The position numbers were made by a program, and so were the translations under genes. From Pseudomonadota bacterium (GTDB taxonomy: Bacteria > Chloroflexota > UBA6077 > JAJPHF01), in contig JAJPHF010000184.1 of assembly GCA_021325365.1 (NCBI GenBank), positions 1 to 64,000 of the forward strand: DNA of 64,000 nt, given 5' to 3'. The notes under the pieces are model-generated. The model saw only the letters and a program-made list of their open reading frames with translations, was not told the origin of the DNA and did no database searches. This document shows, in pieces, positions 50,368-58,497 of this stretch (position 1 is its first letter; each line of letters starts with the position of its first letter).

Positions 50368-51327
50368 TTAAGCGGGCGCGCCCGCGGTGGCCCGCTGCGC
50401 CTGGTAGCGCTCGGCCATCTCACGCCAGCGGCGCCCGCGGGCCTTGGCCGCCTCCACCACGTCGTCGGGGCAGTGAGTGAACGGTGGCCGCAGCGGCCCG
50501 GCCTGGCAGTAGCCGGCCTCGTTGATCGAGATCTTCAGGCTGTTCTCTCGCCAGCGCAAGTCGGAGAGCGGCACGTCGGCGGTCAGGTCGAGCGCGATCT
50601 TCTGCGCCTGCTCCCAGTCGCCCGCGGCGCAGGCGTCGCGCAGGGCCAGTAGCGGCCACGGCCCCATCCAGGCGCCGATCGACCAGCAGCCGGCGGCGCC
50701 AAGCTGCGCGTAGGGGTACAACTGCCCCTGGTAGACGAAGATGGCGAGCTTGTGGTTGGTCAGCTCCATCAGCTTCAGGAAAGGGCCCGGGTCGCGGTGG
50801 CTGTCCTTCATCGCCACGATGTTCGGCGCCACGGCCATCTTCGCCACGGCGGGCACCGGCAGCGTGATGTGGTGGTACGTCGGGTTGTGGTAGATCATGA
50901 TCGCCAAGTCGGGGAAGCGCTCGGCGATGTCAAGGAAGAACTGCACGGCGTTCTCGGGCGTGGCCGGGATGTAGTAGGGCATGCCGACCAGCACGCCGTC
51001 CGCGCCCGCCTCGCGCACAAAGCGCATCTTGTCCAGCACCTCGCGTGGGTTGGGGCTGGTCACGCCGATGAAGAGCGGCACCCGCTTGGCGACGACCTCG
51101 ACCGCCGCCTTGATGAGGACCTGCTGCTCCTCCCAGAGCAGGTTGTAGACCTCGCCGAAGGTGCCGGTGGTCGCCAGCACGTCCACGCCGTCGGCGATCA
51201 TCCGCTCGACGCCCGTGCGGAGCAGGTCCACGTCGACGGTCGCGCGCGCGTCCATCGAGCCCCCGTCGGATGTGGTAAACGATGGCACCATCGCGCAGAG
51301 CCCGCGGAGATCGCTCGCCTGCAACAT
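50368..51327 (-). CDS. DapA/N-acetylneuraminate lyase superfamily aldolase (319 aa)
   Basis: The ATG at 51327 follows AAGGAGTGGTCG. The TIM-barrel shows TGTFGEVYNL, ADGVLVGMPYY, the Tyr in MIYHNPTY and the Schiff-base Lys in IVAMKDSH. The C-terminal NEAGYCQAGPLRPPF matches pyruvate-using hydratase-aldolases that shorten aromatic side chains, e.g. hydroxybenzylidenepyruvate types, as well as general DapA relatives. Its promoter overlaps a candidate IclR site. It is the first gene of the minus-strand cluster and divergent from the regulator. Confidence 0.85.
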   Translation of the reverse strand: MLQASDLRGLCAMVPSFTTSDGGSMDARATVDVDLLRTGVERMIADGVDVLATTGTFGEVYNLLWEEQQVLIKAAVEVVAKRVPLFIGVTSPNPREVLDKMRFVREAGADGVLVGMPYYIPATPENAVQFFLDIAERFPDLAIMIYHNPTYHHITLPVPAVAKMAVAPNIVAMKDSHRDPGPFLKLMELTNHKLAIFVYQGQLYPYAQLGAAGCWSIGAWMGPWPLLALRDACAAGDWEQAQKIALDLTADVPLSDLRWRENSLKISINEAGYCQAGPLRPPFTHCPDDVVEAAKARGRRWREMAERYQAQRATAGAPA

Positions 51328-51367
51328 CGACCACTCCTTGCACTTTCCGCAACCCACGTCCAATAGC

Positions 51368-51380
51368 GGAAATGATTGTA
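51368..51380 (-). promoter_or_regulatory. Candidate IclR-type operator
   Basis: GGAAATGATTGTA keeps ten positions of the well-known IclR site (TGGAAATNATTTCCA pattern) and overlaps the -10 of the aldolase promoter. It is 60 nt from the divergent IclR promoter. Repression or activation cannot be told from sequence. Confidence 0.4.
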
Positions 51381-51403
51381 TCGGCTGCCCGCCGGGCGGT
51401 CAA
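51375..51403 (-). promoter_or_regulatory. Promoter of the DapA-like gene and following cluster
   Basis: On the minus strand TTGACC and TACAAT are 17 nt apart. The spacer starts with the palindrome GCCCGGCGGGC. The predicted start is about 40 nt before the ATG. Confidence 0.65.
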
Positions 51404-51414
51404 GCGCGCGGCGA

Positions 51415-51443
51415 TTGACTGCGGTGAACCGCTCGGGTACCAT
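51415..51443 (+). promoter_or_regulatory. Promoter of the IclR gene with spacer palindrome
   Basis: TTGACT (51415-51420) and TACCAT (51438-51443) are 17 nt apart. Directly after the -35 lies the inverted repeat GCGGTGAACCGC (51421-51432), a likely self-regulation site. Confidence 0.5.
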
Positions 51444-51513
51444 GATTGCAATTAATGAAATCTCCCCCGAGTAGCATCATCTCTCGCCCTCAGCGGCCGG
51501 ATAGGGACTGACT

Positions 51514-52374
51514 GTGGCCAACAACAAGAGCCGGCGCGCGCCGGCGCGCGCGGCCCGGAGCGGCCCGCCGGCCGAGCCCGCTCGCAACGGGCGGCGCGGC
51601 GGCCCGACCGCGCGTCGCCGCAACAGCCAGCGCACCGCGGCCAACCAGTCCGTCGGCAAGGGCCTGCTGATCCTCGATTACTTCCGCCATCACGGCCAGG
51701 GTCGCCTATCTGATCTGGCCGCCTATGCAGGGCTCAATGCGTCCACCGCGCTCCGCCTGGCGCTCGCGCTGCAGGCGCGCGGCGCGATCGTCCGCCAGCC
51801 CGGCATGCGTACCTACGTGCTGGGCTCCTGGATTCTGGAGCTAGCGTCGAGCCTGCTGCGGGAGCAGCCGCTCATCCTCCACGCCCACGAAATCCTGGTG
51901 CGCTTGCGGGACGAGACGGGCGAGACGGCGAGCCTGTACGTGCGCGACGGCGCCAGCCGCGTGTGCCTCGACCGGGTGGAGTCGCGGCACGGTCTACGCG
52001 GGACCGTGGACCTGGGCGCGCGCCTGCCACCGCACCGTGGCGCCGCCGGCAAAGTGCTGCTGGCCTACCTGGTCCCCGACGAGCGCGAGGCCATCCTGGC
52101 CCAGGTTGAGGCGGAGAGCGGCGACGACCCCGCCACCGTGCGCCGGGAGCTAGAGCAGATCCCCGCGCAGGGCTACTCGATTAGCCGCGCCGAGCGCGAG
52201 CCGGGCGTGGGCTCGGTAGCCGTGCCGATCATCGATCCGCTGGGGCACGTCGGCGCAGCAATCGCCCTGTCGGGCCCCCTCGAACGCTTCACCGTGGAGC
52301 GCATGCGCGCCGCGGTGCCGGCCATGCAGCAGGCGGCGGCCCAGCTCAGCGTGCAGATGTTTCTCAAGTCCTGA
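51514..52374 (+). CDS. IclR-family transcriptional regulator (286 aa)
   Basis: The GTG start at 51514 follows ATAGGGACTGACT. An unusual basic, disordered stretch (about 1-45, rich in R, A, P, G) precedes the helix-turn-helix (about 46-105, with LSDLAAYAGLNASTALRLAL). The effector-binding domain has the family features LRDETGETASLYV, HRGAAGKVLLAYL and GVGSVAVPIID. It is divergent from the aldolase cluster and probably controls it and itself. IclR proteins often sense aromatic acids, glyoxylate or pyruvate; the effector is not known here. Confidence 0.9.
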   Translation: MANNKSRRAPARAARSGPPAEPARNGRRGGPTARRRNSQRTAANQSVGKGLLILDYFRHHGQGRLSDLAAYAGLNASTALRLALALQARGAIVRQPGMRTYVLGSWILELASSLLREQPLILHAHEILVRLRDETGETASLYVRDGASRVCLDRVESRHGLRGTVDLGARLPPHRGAAGKVLLAYLVPDEREAILAQVEAESGDDPATVRRELEQIPAQGYSISRAEREPGVGSVAVPIIDPLGHVGAAIALSGPLERFTVERMRAAVPAMQQAAAQLSVQMFLKS

Positions 52375-52418
52375 GCAGACTAGTGAGGAGTCCCGTGGGA
52401 ACCCCCTAGCCTGCTGCA

Positions 52419-53429
52419 CTAGCGCAGCTCGGCCACGAGGCTGGCGTCCACGAGGTCGGCGGGCCGCAGGGCGCGCGCCTCCGGCTTCTCGGCCGCCACT
52501 TCGTCGATGACAAGCTGCAGCCCCTCCTCGCGCGGCAAGAGCCGGTCCGGCATCGCGCGCGTGAAGTACGCGTACGTATCCGCCAGCAGCGCGCTGTCGT
52601 CGATCTTCAGCCACTTCTGCAGCGTGCGCATGCCCAGCTCGCGGTCACTCTTGAACAGGCGCGCGCCCTCGACCATGCTCTCCAGCACGCGCCGCGCCTG
52701 GTCGCGGTCGGCGCTCAGCCAGCCGCGGTTCATCGCGAGCACGTCGAGCGGGTACGCCAGGTCTAGCTCGGCGGTGTCGGCGATGATGCGCAGGCCCGCC
52801 TGCTCGGCGGGCGCCTGGAACGGCGGGTCGACGAGCGTCGCCTGGATGGCACCGTTCTGCAGCGCGGCCACCCGCTCGGACTGCGCGCCGACCTGCAAGA
52901 TGACGGCTTCCCGCTCGGGGTCCACCCCCGCCTGGCGCAGCAGGTAGCGCGTCACGAAGTCGGCAGCGCCGCCGAAGCGGTTGATGCCGATCTTCTTGTC
53001 GCGCAGGTCGGCGAACGAGGCGATGTCGGGCGTGCTGAGCACTTGATAGGGCACCGTGTCGAAGATCGCCGCGACGATATCCAGGTCCGCCCCGGACAGC
53101 TTCGCCGCGATCGTCGAGCTGCCGCCGAGGCCGGCGGCGGGCACCTCGCCCGACATCAGGGCCGCCTGACTCGTCACGGCCGAGCCCAGGTTGGCGAGGT
53201 CCACGTCCAGGCCGTGGCGCGCGAACGCCCCGCCCTCCAGGGCGACGTATAGCGGCGCGTGCGCGGCCGCGACGTTCGCGAAGCCGACGCGCAGCGGCTC
53301 GAGCGCGGGTGGGCTGGCCGTGGGCGGCACGGCGGCAGCTCCGGCGGGGGGCGCGGGCGGCGCCGCGCTGGGAGGCGTGGCGGGCGCGGCCGGCGCGGCA
53401 CAGGCCGCGAGCAGAGCGGCGACCAGCAC
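52419..53429 (-). CDS. ABC transporter substrate-binding lipoprotein, NMT1/TauA-like; start unclear (about 336 aa)
   Basis: The domain has VALEGGAFARHGLDVD, ADLRDKKIGINRFGG, and a C-terminal RPADLVDASLVAEL. The lipobox LLAAC is clear, but there is no ordinary start before it: the only in-frame start nearby is the GTG at 53429, which gives a nine-residue signal before the Cys. Upstream codons (SPKRWRPRLAV) look like the true basic N-terminus but lead into a dispersed repeat at 53474-53550. The repeat may have displaced the native start. Ligand unknown. Confidence 0.72.
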   Translation of the reverse strand: MLVAALLAACAAPAAPATPPSAAPPAPPAGAAAVPPTASPPALEPLRVGFANVAAAHAPLYVALEGGAFARHGLDVDLANLGSAVTSQAALMSGEVPAAGLGGSSTIAAKLSGADLDIVAAIFDTVPYQVLSTPDIASFADLRDKKIGINRFGGAADFVTRYLLRQAGVDPEREAVILQVGAQSERVAALQNGAIQATLVDPPFQAPAEQAGLRIIADTAELDLAYPLDVLAMNRGWLSADRDQARRVLESMVEGARLFKSDRELGMRTLQKWLKIDDSALLADTYAYFTRAMPDRLLPREEGLQLVIDEVAAEKPEARALRPADLVDASLVAELR

Positions 53430-53473
53430 GGCCAGTCGCGGCCGCCACCTCTTCGGGGATCGCGTTTGGCTGG

Positions 53474-53550
53474 CTGGGAGCGCGGGCGTCTCGCCCGCCC
53501 GGCCGGCGCAGGCAGCACCGGCGAAGCGGCCGGGACGGCCGCGCTCCCAG
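53474..53550. repeat. Palindromic element with 12-bp terminal inverted repeats
   Basis: CTGGGAGCGCGG (53474-53485) is inverted at 53539-53550. In between are further inverted pieces (GGGCGTCTCGCCC). At 77 nt it looks like a small MITE or a paired REP. It lies at the 5' end of the binding-protein gene and just after the cupin stop. Confidence 0.75.
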
Positions 53551-53575
53551 CACACGTGCGTCCCCGGCGACCGAG

Positions 53576-54685
53576 CTACTCGGCTGTACACCACGGCACC
53601 ATGCTCCGCATGCGGCACGCGGCCCCGGCCCGCGCCAGTGACTCCTCGAACTCGCGGTGAATCGCGGGGTCCTCGTCGGCGTACTCGATCTGCAGGCCCC
53701 CATCCTTCACCGACACGTCGTGGGCCTCCTCGCCGGCCTGGATCGCGCCGCCGAGGTCGTAGCGCTGGCTGCCCCAGCGCAGCGCCAGGTACCGGGCCGG
53801 CCGCGCGCCGCTGTTGAAGTGCTGGTGGAACCAGTTCTCCGGCGGCACGACCATGCTCCCCGCCGCCCAGTCCACGCGCCGCGGCGCCTCGCCTTCCGGC
53901 CAAAGGAGGGAGTAGCCCTCGCCGTCGAGAATGATGACGTGCGCGCCCGGCCCGTGGCGGTGCGCCTTCTTGTAGGTGCCCACGGGGAACTCCGACACGT
54001 GGGCGGCCATCGTGTTGTTCGCCAGCTCCAACAGCACCAGCCGCCCGCCCGCGCCGCGCTCGCCGCCGCCGATCAGCTCCAGCGTGCGCACGTCGGGCAC
54101 GAAGTTCGTCTCCAGCACGAGGTTGCGGCGCGCGCGCAAGCGGCGGCCCTCGCCGCTGAAGAAGCTGTCCTCGGCGGCAAAACGGTCCGTGAAGGCGAAG
54201 TCATTGCCGAAGACGAAGTCGAGGTTGTGGAAAACGTTGATGATGAGCGGCGCGCTGGTCACGGCCAGGTAGCGCGCCGGGCGGTCGCCACGGCCGTTGA
54301 AGTGGCGGTGCCAGGCGTTCAGCGGGATGGCGAAGACGCTGCCGGCGCGCCACTCGAAGGAGACCTTGCGGCTCTCGTCGTACCAGACCTGCGTGGAACC
54401 GCTGCCCTCCAGGACGTACACCATCTCCTCGTAGAGCTGGCGCTGCGGGTTCAGGGAGCCGCCCGGCGCGATCTCGCAGACGTACGCGTCGTTCGTGCCG
54501 CCCGTCCCGTCCAGGTTGATGAAGCAGCCGCGGCCGCCCTTGCGGGCCCAGGGCGCCAGCTCCAGCCCGTTCAGGTCGGCGACGTGGAAGCCGCGGACGA
54601 TCGGCACGCCCTCGCCGCGCTGATACTCCTGGTACGGGTTCACGCGGACGATCGGCTCGGCCGCCGCGATCACGTCAACGCTCAT
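53576..54685 (-). CDS. Bicupin protein (369 aa)
   Basis: Two cupin domains are present, about 75-170 and 235-320. The first has LYEEMVYVLEGSG and FNGRGDRP; the second has KKAHRHGPGAHVIILDGEG, with the metal-binding His residues, and WFHQHFNSG. The arrangement resembles gentisate/hydroxynaphthoate dioxygenase-type bicupins, which open ring diols, and bicupins of unknown role. The ATG at 54685 is chosen since longer frames enter a hairpin. A 45-nt hairpin lies in its leader. Confidence 0.8.
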   Translation of the reverse strand: MSVDVIAAAEPIVRVNPYQEYQRGEGVPIVRGFHVADLNGLELAPWARKGGRGCFINLDGTGGTNDAYVCEIAPGGSLNPQRQLYEEMVYVLEGSGSTQVWYDESRKVSFEWRAGSVFAIPLNAWHRHFNGRGDRPARYLAVTSAPLIINVFHNLDFVFGNDFAFTDRFAAEDSFFSGEGRRLRARRNLVLETNFVPDVRTLELIGGGERGAGGRLVLLELANNTMAAHVSEFPVGTYKKAHRHGPGAHVIILDGEGYSLLWPEGEAPRRVDWAAGSMVVPPENWFHQHFNSGARPARYLALRWGSQRYDLGGAIQAGEEAHDVSVKDGGLQIEYADEDPAIHREFEESLARAGAACRMRSMVPWCTAE

Positions 54686-54717
54686 CGCCGGACTCCGTGG
54701 CAGAAAGCTGATGGAGG

Positions 54718-54762
54718 CAGGTGTTGTGAGCAGTGGGCTTCGCCCACCGCTCACAACACCTG
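54718..54762 (-). repeat. 45-nt hairpin in the leader of the cupin gene
   Basis: An outer 14-bp stem (CAGGTGTTGTGAGC and its inverse), one mismatch, an inner 6-bp stem (GTGGGC/GCCCAC) and loop TTC. On the minus strand the mismatch becomes a G.U pair. It shares AGGTGTTGTG with the hairpin at 58439. Confidence 0.8.
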
Positions 54763-54932
54763 CGACCCACCTGGCTGGAAGTTGCACTATCAGGAATGCG
54801 CTTGCGCACAGCGCAGGACTATATCAACGGCCCGGCCAGGCGGGCAAGCTATGCTAGGCGCTGATAAATACCGGATTCGGGGACCCTAGACCTGTGCGCG
54901 TGATGGGGGTATCTGTGAGGCTTCGAGTTCAG

Positions 54933-54961
54933 TTGACAGCCCGCGGGGCTCGGCCTATAGT
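54933..54961 (+). promoter_or_regulatory. Strong sigma-70-type promoter for the 55017 VOC gene
   Basis: TTGACA (54933-54938), 17-nt spacer, TATAGT (54956-54961): ten of twelve consensus positions or better. AGCCC-GCG-GGGCT (54938-54950) is an inverted repeat within the spacer. It is the best promoter seen in the window. The remainder of the 331-nt gap shows only the 45-nt hairpin. Confidence 0.75.
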
Positions 54962-55016
54962 GGCGGCACACTGAAACACCGCGGCGGGAAGCCCATTCGC
55001 GCGGGGAGAATGCACG

Positions 55017-55526
55017 ATGACATCGACCAGCAACCCCGAGACCCGCGACCCGACAGCGGACGCGGGCTGTCCGCGCTTCGCCGGCTTCAGCCACGTGAGC
55101 CTGCCCGTCCGCGACGTGGCCGAAGCCTGCCGCTTCTGGACCGCGGTGCTGGGCGCCGAGCCGGTGCGGAACCACCACCCGGACCGGTTTGCCGAGGTGT
55201 CCGTCGGCGGCATCGTCCTGGGCTTCTCCCGGCAGCCGAGCGGCTGGACCGGCCGCGCGGCCGAGTTCCCACACTACGCCTTCTTCGTCAACCCGGCGGA
55301 CATGGAGACGTTCAAGGCCCGGCTGGAGCGCGCCGGCGTGCCCACGCACGCGATCTGGACCCGCAACCGCGTCGAGGCGCTGATGTACTTCCGCGATCCC
55401 TCGGGCAACCTGTTCGAGCTGTACTGCAAGGAGGGCTACCCGACGGACCAGCTCCCGGTGGGCAAAGGCGCCGGGGGCGACTACGAGGTGGACCTGGCCG
55501 CGCTCAACTACGACTGGAAGGGGTAA
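55017..55526 (+). CDS. VOC-family metalloprotein (169 aa)
   Basis: The ATG at 55017 follows GGGGAG. The H/H/E set is seen in FSHVSLPVRD, FPHYAFFV and NLFELYCKEGY. The single-chain two-module layout is as in small glyoxalase or FosB-like proteins and short extradiol dioxygenases. It has its own strong promoter and stands alone, converging on the ABC permease gene with 2 nt between stops. It may act on a reactive catabolic intermediate; unproven. Confidence 0.85.
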   Translation: MTSTSNPETRDPTADAGCPRFAGFSHVSLPVRDVAEACRFWTAVLGAEPVRNHHPDRFAEVSVGGIVLGFSRQPSGWTGRAAEFPHYAFFVNPADMETFKARLERAGVPTHAIWTRNRVEALMYFRDPSGNLFELYCKEGYPTDQLPVGKGAGGDYEVDLAALNYDWKG

Positions 55527-55528
55527 GC

Positions 55529-57259
55529 TCAGCGGGCGCTAATACCAAGGCGACCGCCGAGGGGGCGCACCAGCAGCGCGGCCACGACGACGAGCGCCAC
55601 GGTTAGCATCGAGACGACGGTGGCCCGCTCGAACTGGCCGCCGTAGGCGTAGTCGAGGGCGAGCAGCGCCAGCGTGCGCGACTGGGCCGAGCCGAGCAGC
55701 ACGATCGTGCTCACGTCGCGCGCGGCCGACATGAAGCCGATCAGCCCGACGGTGATCAGCGTCGGCGCGAGCAGCGGCAGCACGACCCGCCGGTACGTCG
55801 GCCACCAGGAGCCCCCCGCCATGCGCGACGCCTCCTCTAGCTCGTCGCCAAGCTGCAGCAGCACGCTGCGGGTGAGCTGCACGCCGAGCGGCATACTCTT
55901 CACGATGAGCGCCAGCACGAGCACCTGGACCGTGCCGTAGAGCGGACGCAGGAACGGCACCTGGACGACGGTCCACAGCAGCGCCAGCCCCATGAGGATG
56001 CCCGAGATGGCCCACGGCAGCCAGGAGAGCAGGTCGAGCAGCCCGCGCGCCGCGAAGCGCGTCTTCACGATAACGTAGGCGATGAGCGCGTAGAGCAGCG
56101 TCCCGACGACGGCCGTGCCCCCGCCGACGATCAGCGTGTTCTGGAAGGCGCGGACGAGCGTCGCGTCGGTGAGCACGCGGTGCCAGTGGTCGAGCGTCCA
56201 GGGATTCGGGATGTCGAAGTAGCCGAACGCGCGCATGAACGTGCCGAGCAAGAGCACCGCCAGCGGCACGACGCTGACCGTGAGCGCCACCAGCGCGACC
56301 AGCCCGAACGTCGGCCAGCGCCAGCGCCCCAGCGCCATCTCGCGCGTGCTGAAGCCGCGGCCAGTGACGGTGTGGTAGAGCCGCCCGGCCAGGTACCAGC
56401 GCTGCAGGGCGACGAGCAGCAGGATGACGACGAGCAGGACGGTGCCGAGCGCCGTCGCCGCGGCGTAGTTCGGCGGCTCGAACGTCACCAGCTCGCGGAT
56501 CTTCGTGGAGTACACGAACAGGCGCACCGGTGTGCCCAGCAGCAGCTCGATCTCGAACGCGTCGAGCGAGCGGATGAGGCCCAGGATCGTGGCGACGAGG
56601 ATGGCCGGCGCCATGATGGGGATGACGATCCGCCGCAGGGTGCCGAGCGTGCCCACGCCGCAGGTGCGCGCCGCCTCCTCCAGCGCCGCGTCCAGGTTGC
56701 GGAAGGCGGGCGCAAGCAGGAGGACCTTCACCCCGATGGTCGTGGTCAGGTGGACCCAGACGATGCCCCAGAACCCGTAGATGTCGAAGAGCGGGCCGCT
56801 CACCCCCGGCAGCGCCTGCAGCCACTGGTTCACCAGCCCGAACCGCCCATCCAGCAGGAGGATCCAGCCGACAGCGACGGGCAGCGGCGGCAGGAAGAAC
56901 GTCAGCCAGAAGACGAACTCCAGCGTGCCCTTGAATGGCAGGTCGGTGCGGGCGATGAGCCACGCCAGCAGCACGCCGAGCACGACGGCGATGGACTGCC
57001 GCGCGACGCTGAGGGTGACGGTGTTCCAGAGGGCCGCGAGGTTCGCGGGGTCGCCGAAGGCCTGCCGCCAGCCGTCGAGCCCGTAGACGGCCGGCTGGCC
57101 GGGGCGGGCAAGCTGGAAGCTGCTCGTCACCATGAGCGTGAGCGGCGCCAGCACCATGAAGGCGACCAGCGCCAGCAGCGCGCAGGTGAGCAACGCCGCC
57201 CAGGGGATCGCCGGCAGGCGGTCCCGCGGCGCGTCGAGGGCAACGCTGCGCAGCGTCAT
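55529..57259 (-). CDS. ABC transporter permease, iron/thiamine (FbpB) type (576 aa)
   Basis: About twelve membrane spans in two halves; each half has the permease EAA loop: EEAARTCGVG (near 195) and EEASRMAGGS (near 480). The fused two-domain layout is typical of FbpB/ThiP permeases. It overlaps the stop of the upstream binding-protein gene (TGATG), so the two form a transporter pair. The ATP-binding subunit is missing from the window and would have to be supplied from elsewhere. Substrate may be ferric iron, thiamine or an organic anion. Confidence 0.93.
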   Translation of the reverse strand: MTLRSVALDAPRDRLPAIPWAALLTCALLALVAFMVLAPLTLMVTSSFQLARPGQPAVYGLDGWRQAFGDPANLAALWNTVTLSVARQSIAVVLGVLLAWLIARTDLPFKGTLEFVFWLTFFLPPLPVAVGWILLLDGRFGLVNQWLQALPGVSGPLFDIYGFWGIVWVHLTTTIGVKVLLLAPAFRNLDAALEEAARTCGVGTLGTLRRIVIPIMAPAILVATILGLIRSLDAFEIELLLGTPVRLFVYSTKIRELVTFEPPNYAAATALGTVLLVVILLLVALQRWYLAGRLYHTVTGRGFSTREMALGRWRWPTFGLVALVALTVSVVPLAVLLLGTFMRAFGYFDIPNPWTLDHWHRVLTDATLVRAFQNTLIVGGGTAVVGTLLYALIAYVIVKTRFAARGLLDLLSWLPWAISGILMGLALLWTVVQVPFLRPLYGTVQVLVLALIVKSMPLGVQLTRSVLLQLGDELEEASRMAGGSWWPTYRRVVLPLLAPTLITVGLIGFMSAARDVSTIVLLGSAQSRTLALLALDYAYGGQFERATVVSMLTVALVVVAALLVRPLGGRLGISAR

Positions 57260-58416
57260 CAGGACGGCATCACGGTCTTTAGGAAGTCCAGAATCTCGTC
57301 CCGCATCCGCACGAACTGCTCAGAGTAGTTCTGCTGGTAGGTGATGCCATCCTTCGGGATGAACAGCGGGTTCACGTGGTCGGTGGGCACGTCGCGGCGC
57401 TGGCTGGCGTAACCGGCCGCCTTGCTCCAGGCGAGCTGCCCGTCGCGCGACAGCAGGTAGTCGAGGTAGACCGTCACCGCGTTCTGGTGCGGCGCGTTGC
57501 GCACGACGGACACGACGGCGTTCCCCGACGTGACGTAGCCGCCCTCTCGCATGCGCGCCGTATCCATGTTCCGCACGGGCAGGCCCCGCTCGATAGCCTC
57601 GTTCGCAAGCGTGTCGCTCACGCCCAGCGCGATAGGGTACTGCCCGCGCGCCACCCAGTCGATGATCTGGCGGTCGTCGTTGGAGATCACCGGGTCCTGC
57701 GCGAACAACTGGCGCAGGTAGTCGCGGCCCAGGGAGTCTGTCGCGTAGAGGAAGGTGATCGCGGCCTGGCCGCCGCCCGCGATGCGCGGGTCGCGCAGCA
57801 CGATCTTCCCCTTCCAGCGGGGGGCGAGCAGGTCGCGGTAGGACGTGAAGTCGTCGGGCGACACCTGGTTCGGGTTGTAGAGGAACGGCGGCTTCACGTA
57901 GACGCTGAAGATCAGGCCGTACTGGCCGGAGCTGTCCGCGTAGTCGTACTTGCCGCCGCGCCAGACGCTCGGGTCGCTGTCGTTCGGCCCCACGAGGTAG
58001 GGCGGGACAGGCGCCAGCGCATTCGCTGGGATCAGGGTATCCACGACGCCCGCCGTCCCGGCGATGGTCAGGTCGGTCAGGTACTGGCCGGCGTTCACCT
58101 CGGCGAGCACCTTGGCCGTGAGCGGGCTACCGGCCAGGCCCTGGTAGTCGACCTGGATGTCGGGATACTGCTGCTGGAAGCCGAGCGTCAGGGCGTCGCG
58201 CGTCTCGTTGCCCTGCGGCCCCATGATACTGATGCGTCCTTCCCGCTTCGCCGCCGCGACGATCGCGTCCCAGGTGGGCGCGCCCTGGCCACCGGCCACG
58301 CCCACGGGCGCGGCCGGTCCCGCGGCATTGCCCGGCGCGGGCGATGGCGCGGCGCCCGGCCTGCACGCCGCCCACACGACCGCCAGGGCCAGGCCAATCA
58401 CGAGCCGTGCGCGCAT
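57259..58416 (-). CDS. Extracellular solute-binding lipoprotein partner of the 55529 permease (385 aa)
   Basis: The signal MRARLVIGLALAVVWAAC has lipidated Cys 18. The domain opens with TWDAIVAAAKREGRISIMGP and QQQYPDIQVDYQG, the Fbp/PotD type. The start follows AAGGAATGG. It overlaps the permease start and is preceded by a perfect 22-bp hairpin. It resembles the 49153 protein, which lacks a permease; the two may share this transporter. Confidence 0.9.
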   Translation of the reverse strand: MRARLVIGLALAVVWAACRPGAAPSPAPGNAAGPAAPVGVAGGQGAPTWDAIVAAAKREGRISIMGPQGNETRDALTLGFQQQYPDIQVDYQGLAGSPLTAKVLAEVNAGQYLTDLTIAGTAGVVDTLIPANALAPVPPYLVGPNDSDPSVWRGGKYDYADSSGQYGLIFSVYVKPPFLYNPNQVSPDDFTSYRDLLAPRWKGKIVLRDPRIAGGGQAAITFLYATDSLGRDYLRQLFAQDPVISNDDRQIIDWVARGQYPIALGVSDTLANEAIERGLPVRNMDTARMREGGYVTSGNAVVSVVRNAPHQNAVTVYLDYLLSRDGQLAWSKAAGYASQRRDVPTDHVNPLFIPKDGITYQQNYSEQFVRMRDEILDFLKTVMPS

Positions 58417-58438
58417 ACCGCCATTCCTTCCCAGGAAT

Positions 58439-58486
58439 CCGTAGATTGATAGGTGTTGTGGTCACACAACACCTATCAATCTACGG
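58439..58486 (-). terminator. Perfect 22-bp hairpin between the LLM and binding-protein genes
   Basis: The arms 58439-58460 and 58465-58486 pair fully around the loop GTCA; the arm contains GATAGGTGTTGTG. It starts 12 nt after the LLM stop on the minus strand. There is no U-tract. Confidence 0.8.
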
Positions 58487-58497
58487 ACTACGGAGCA

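Noticed and set aside
58150..58175. GGGATACTGCTG resembling the loop of the hairpin family
   Set aside because: It lies in a coding gene and no 7-bp stem flanks it.
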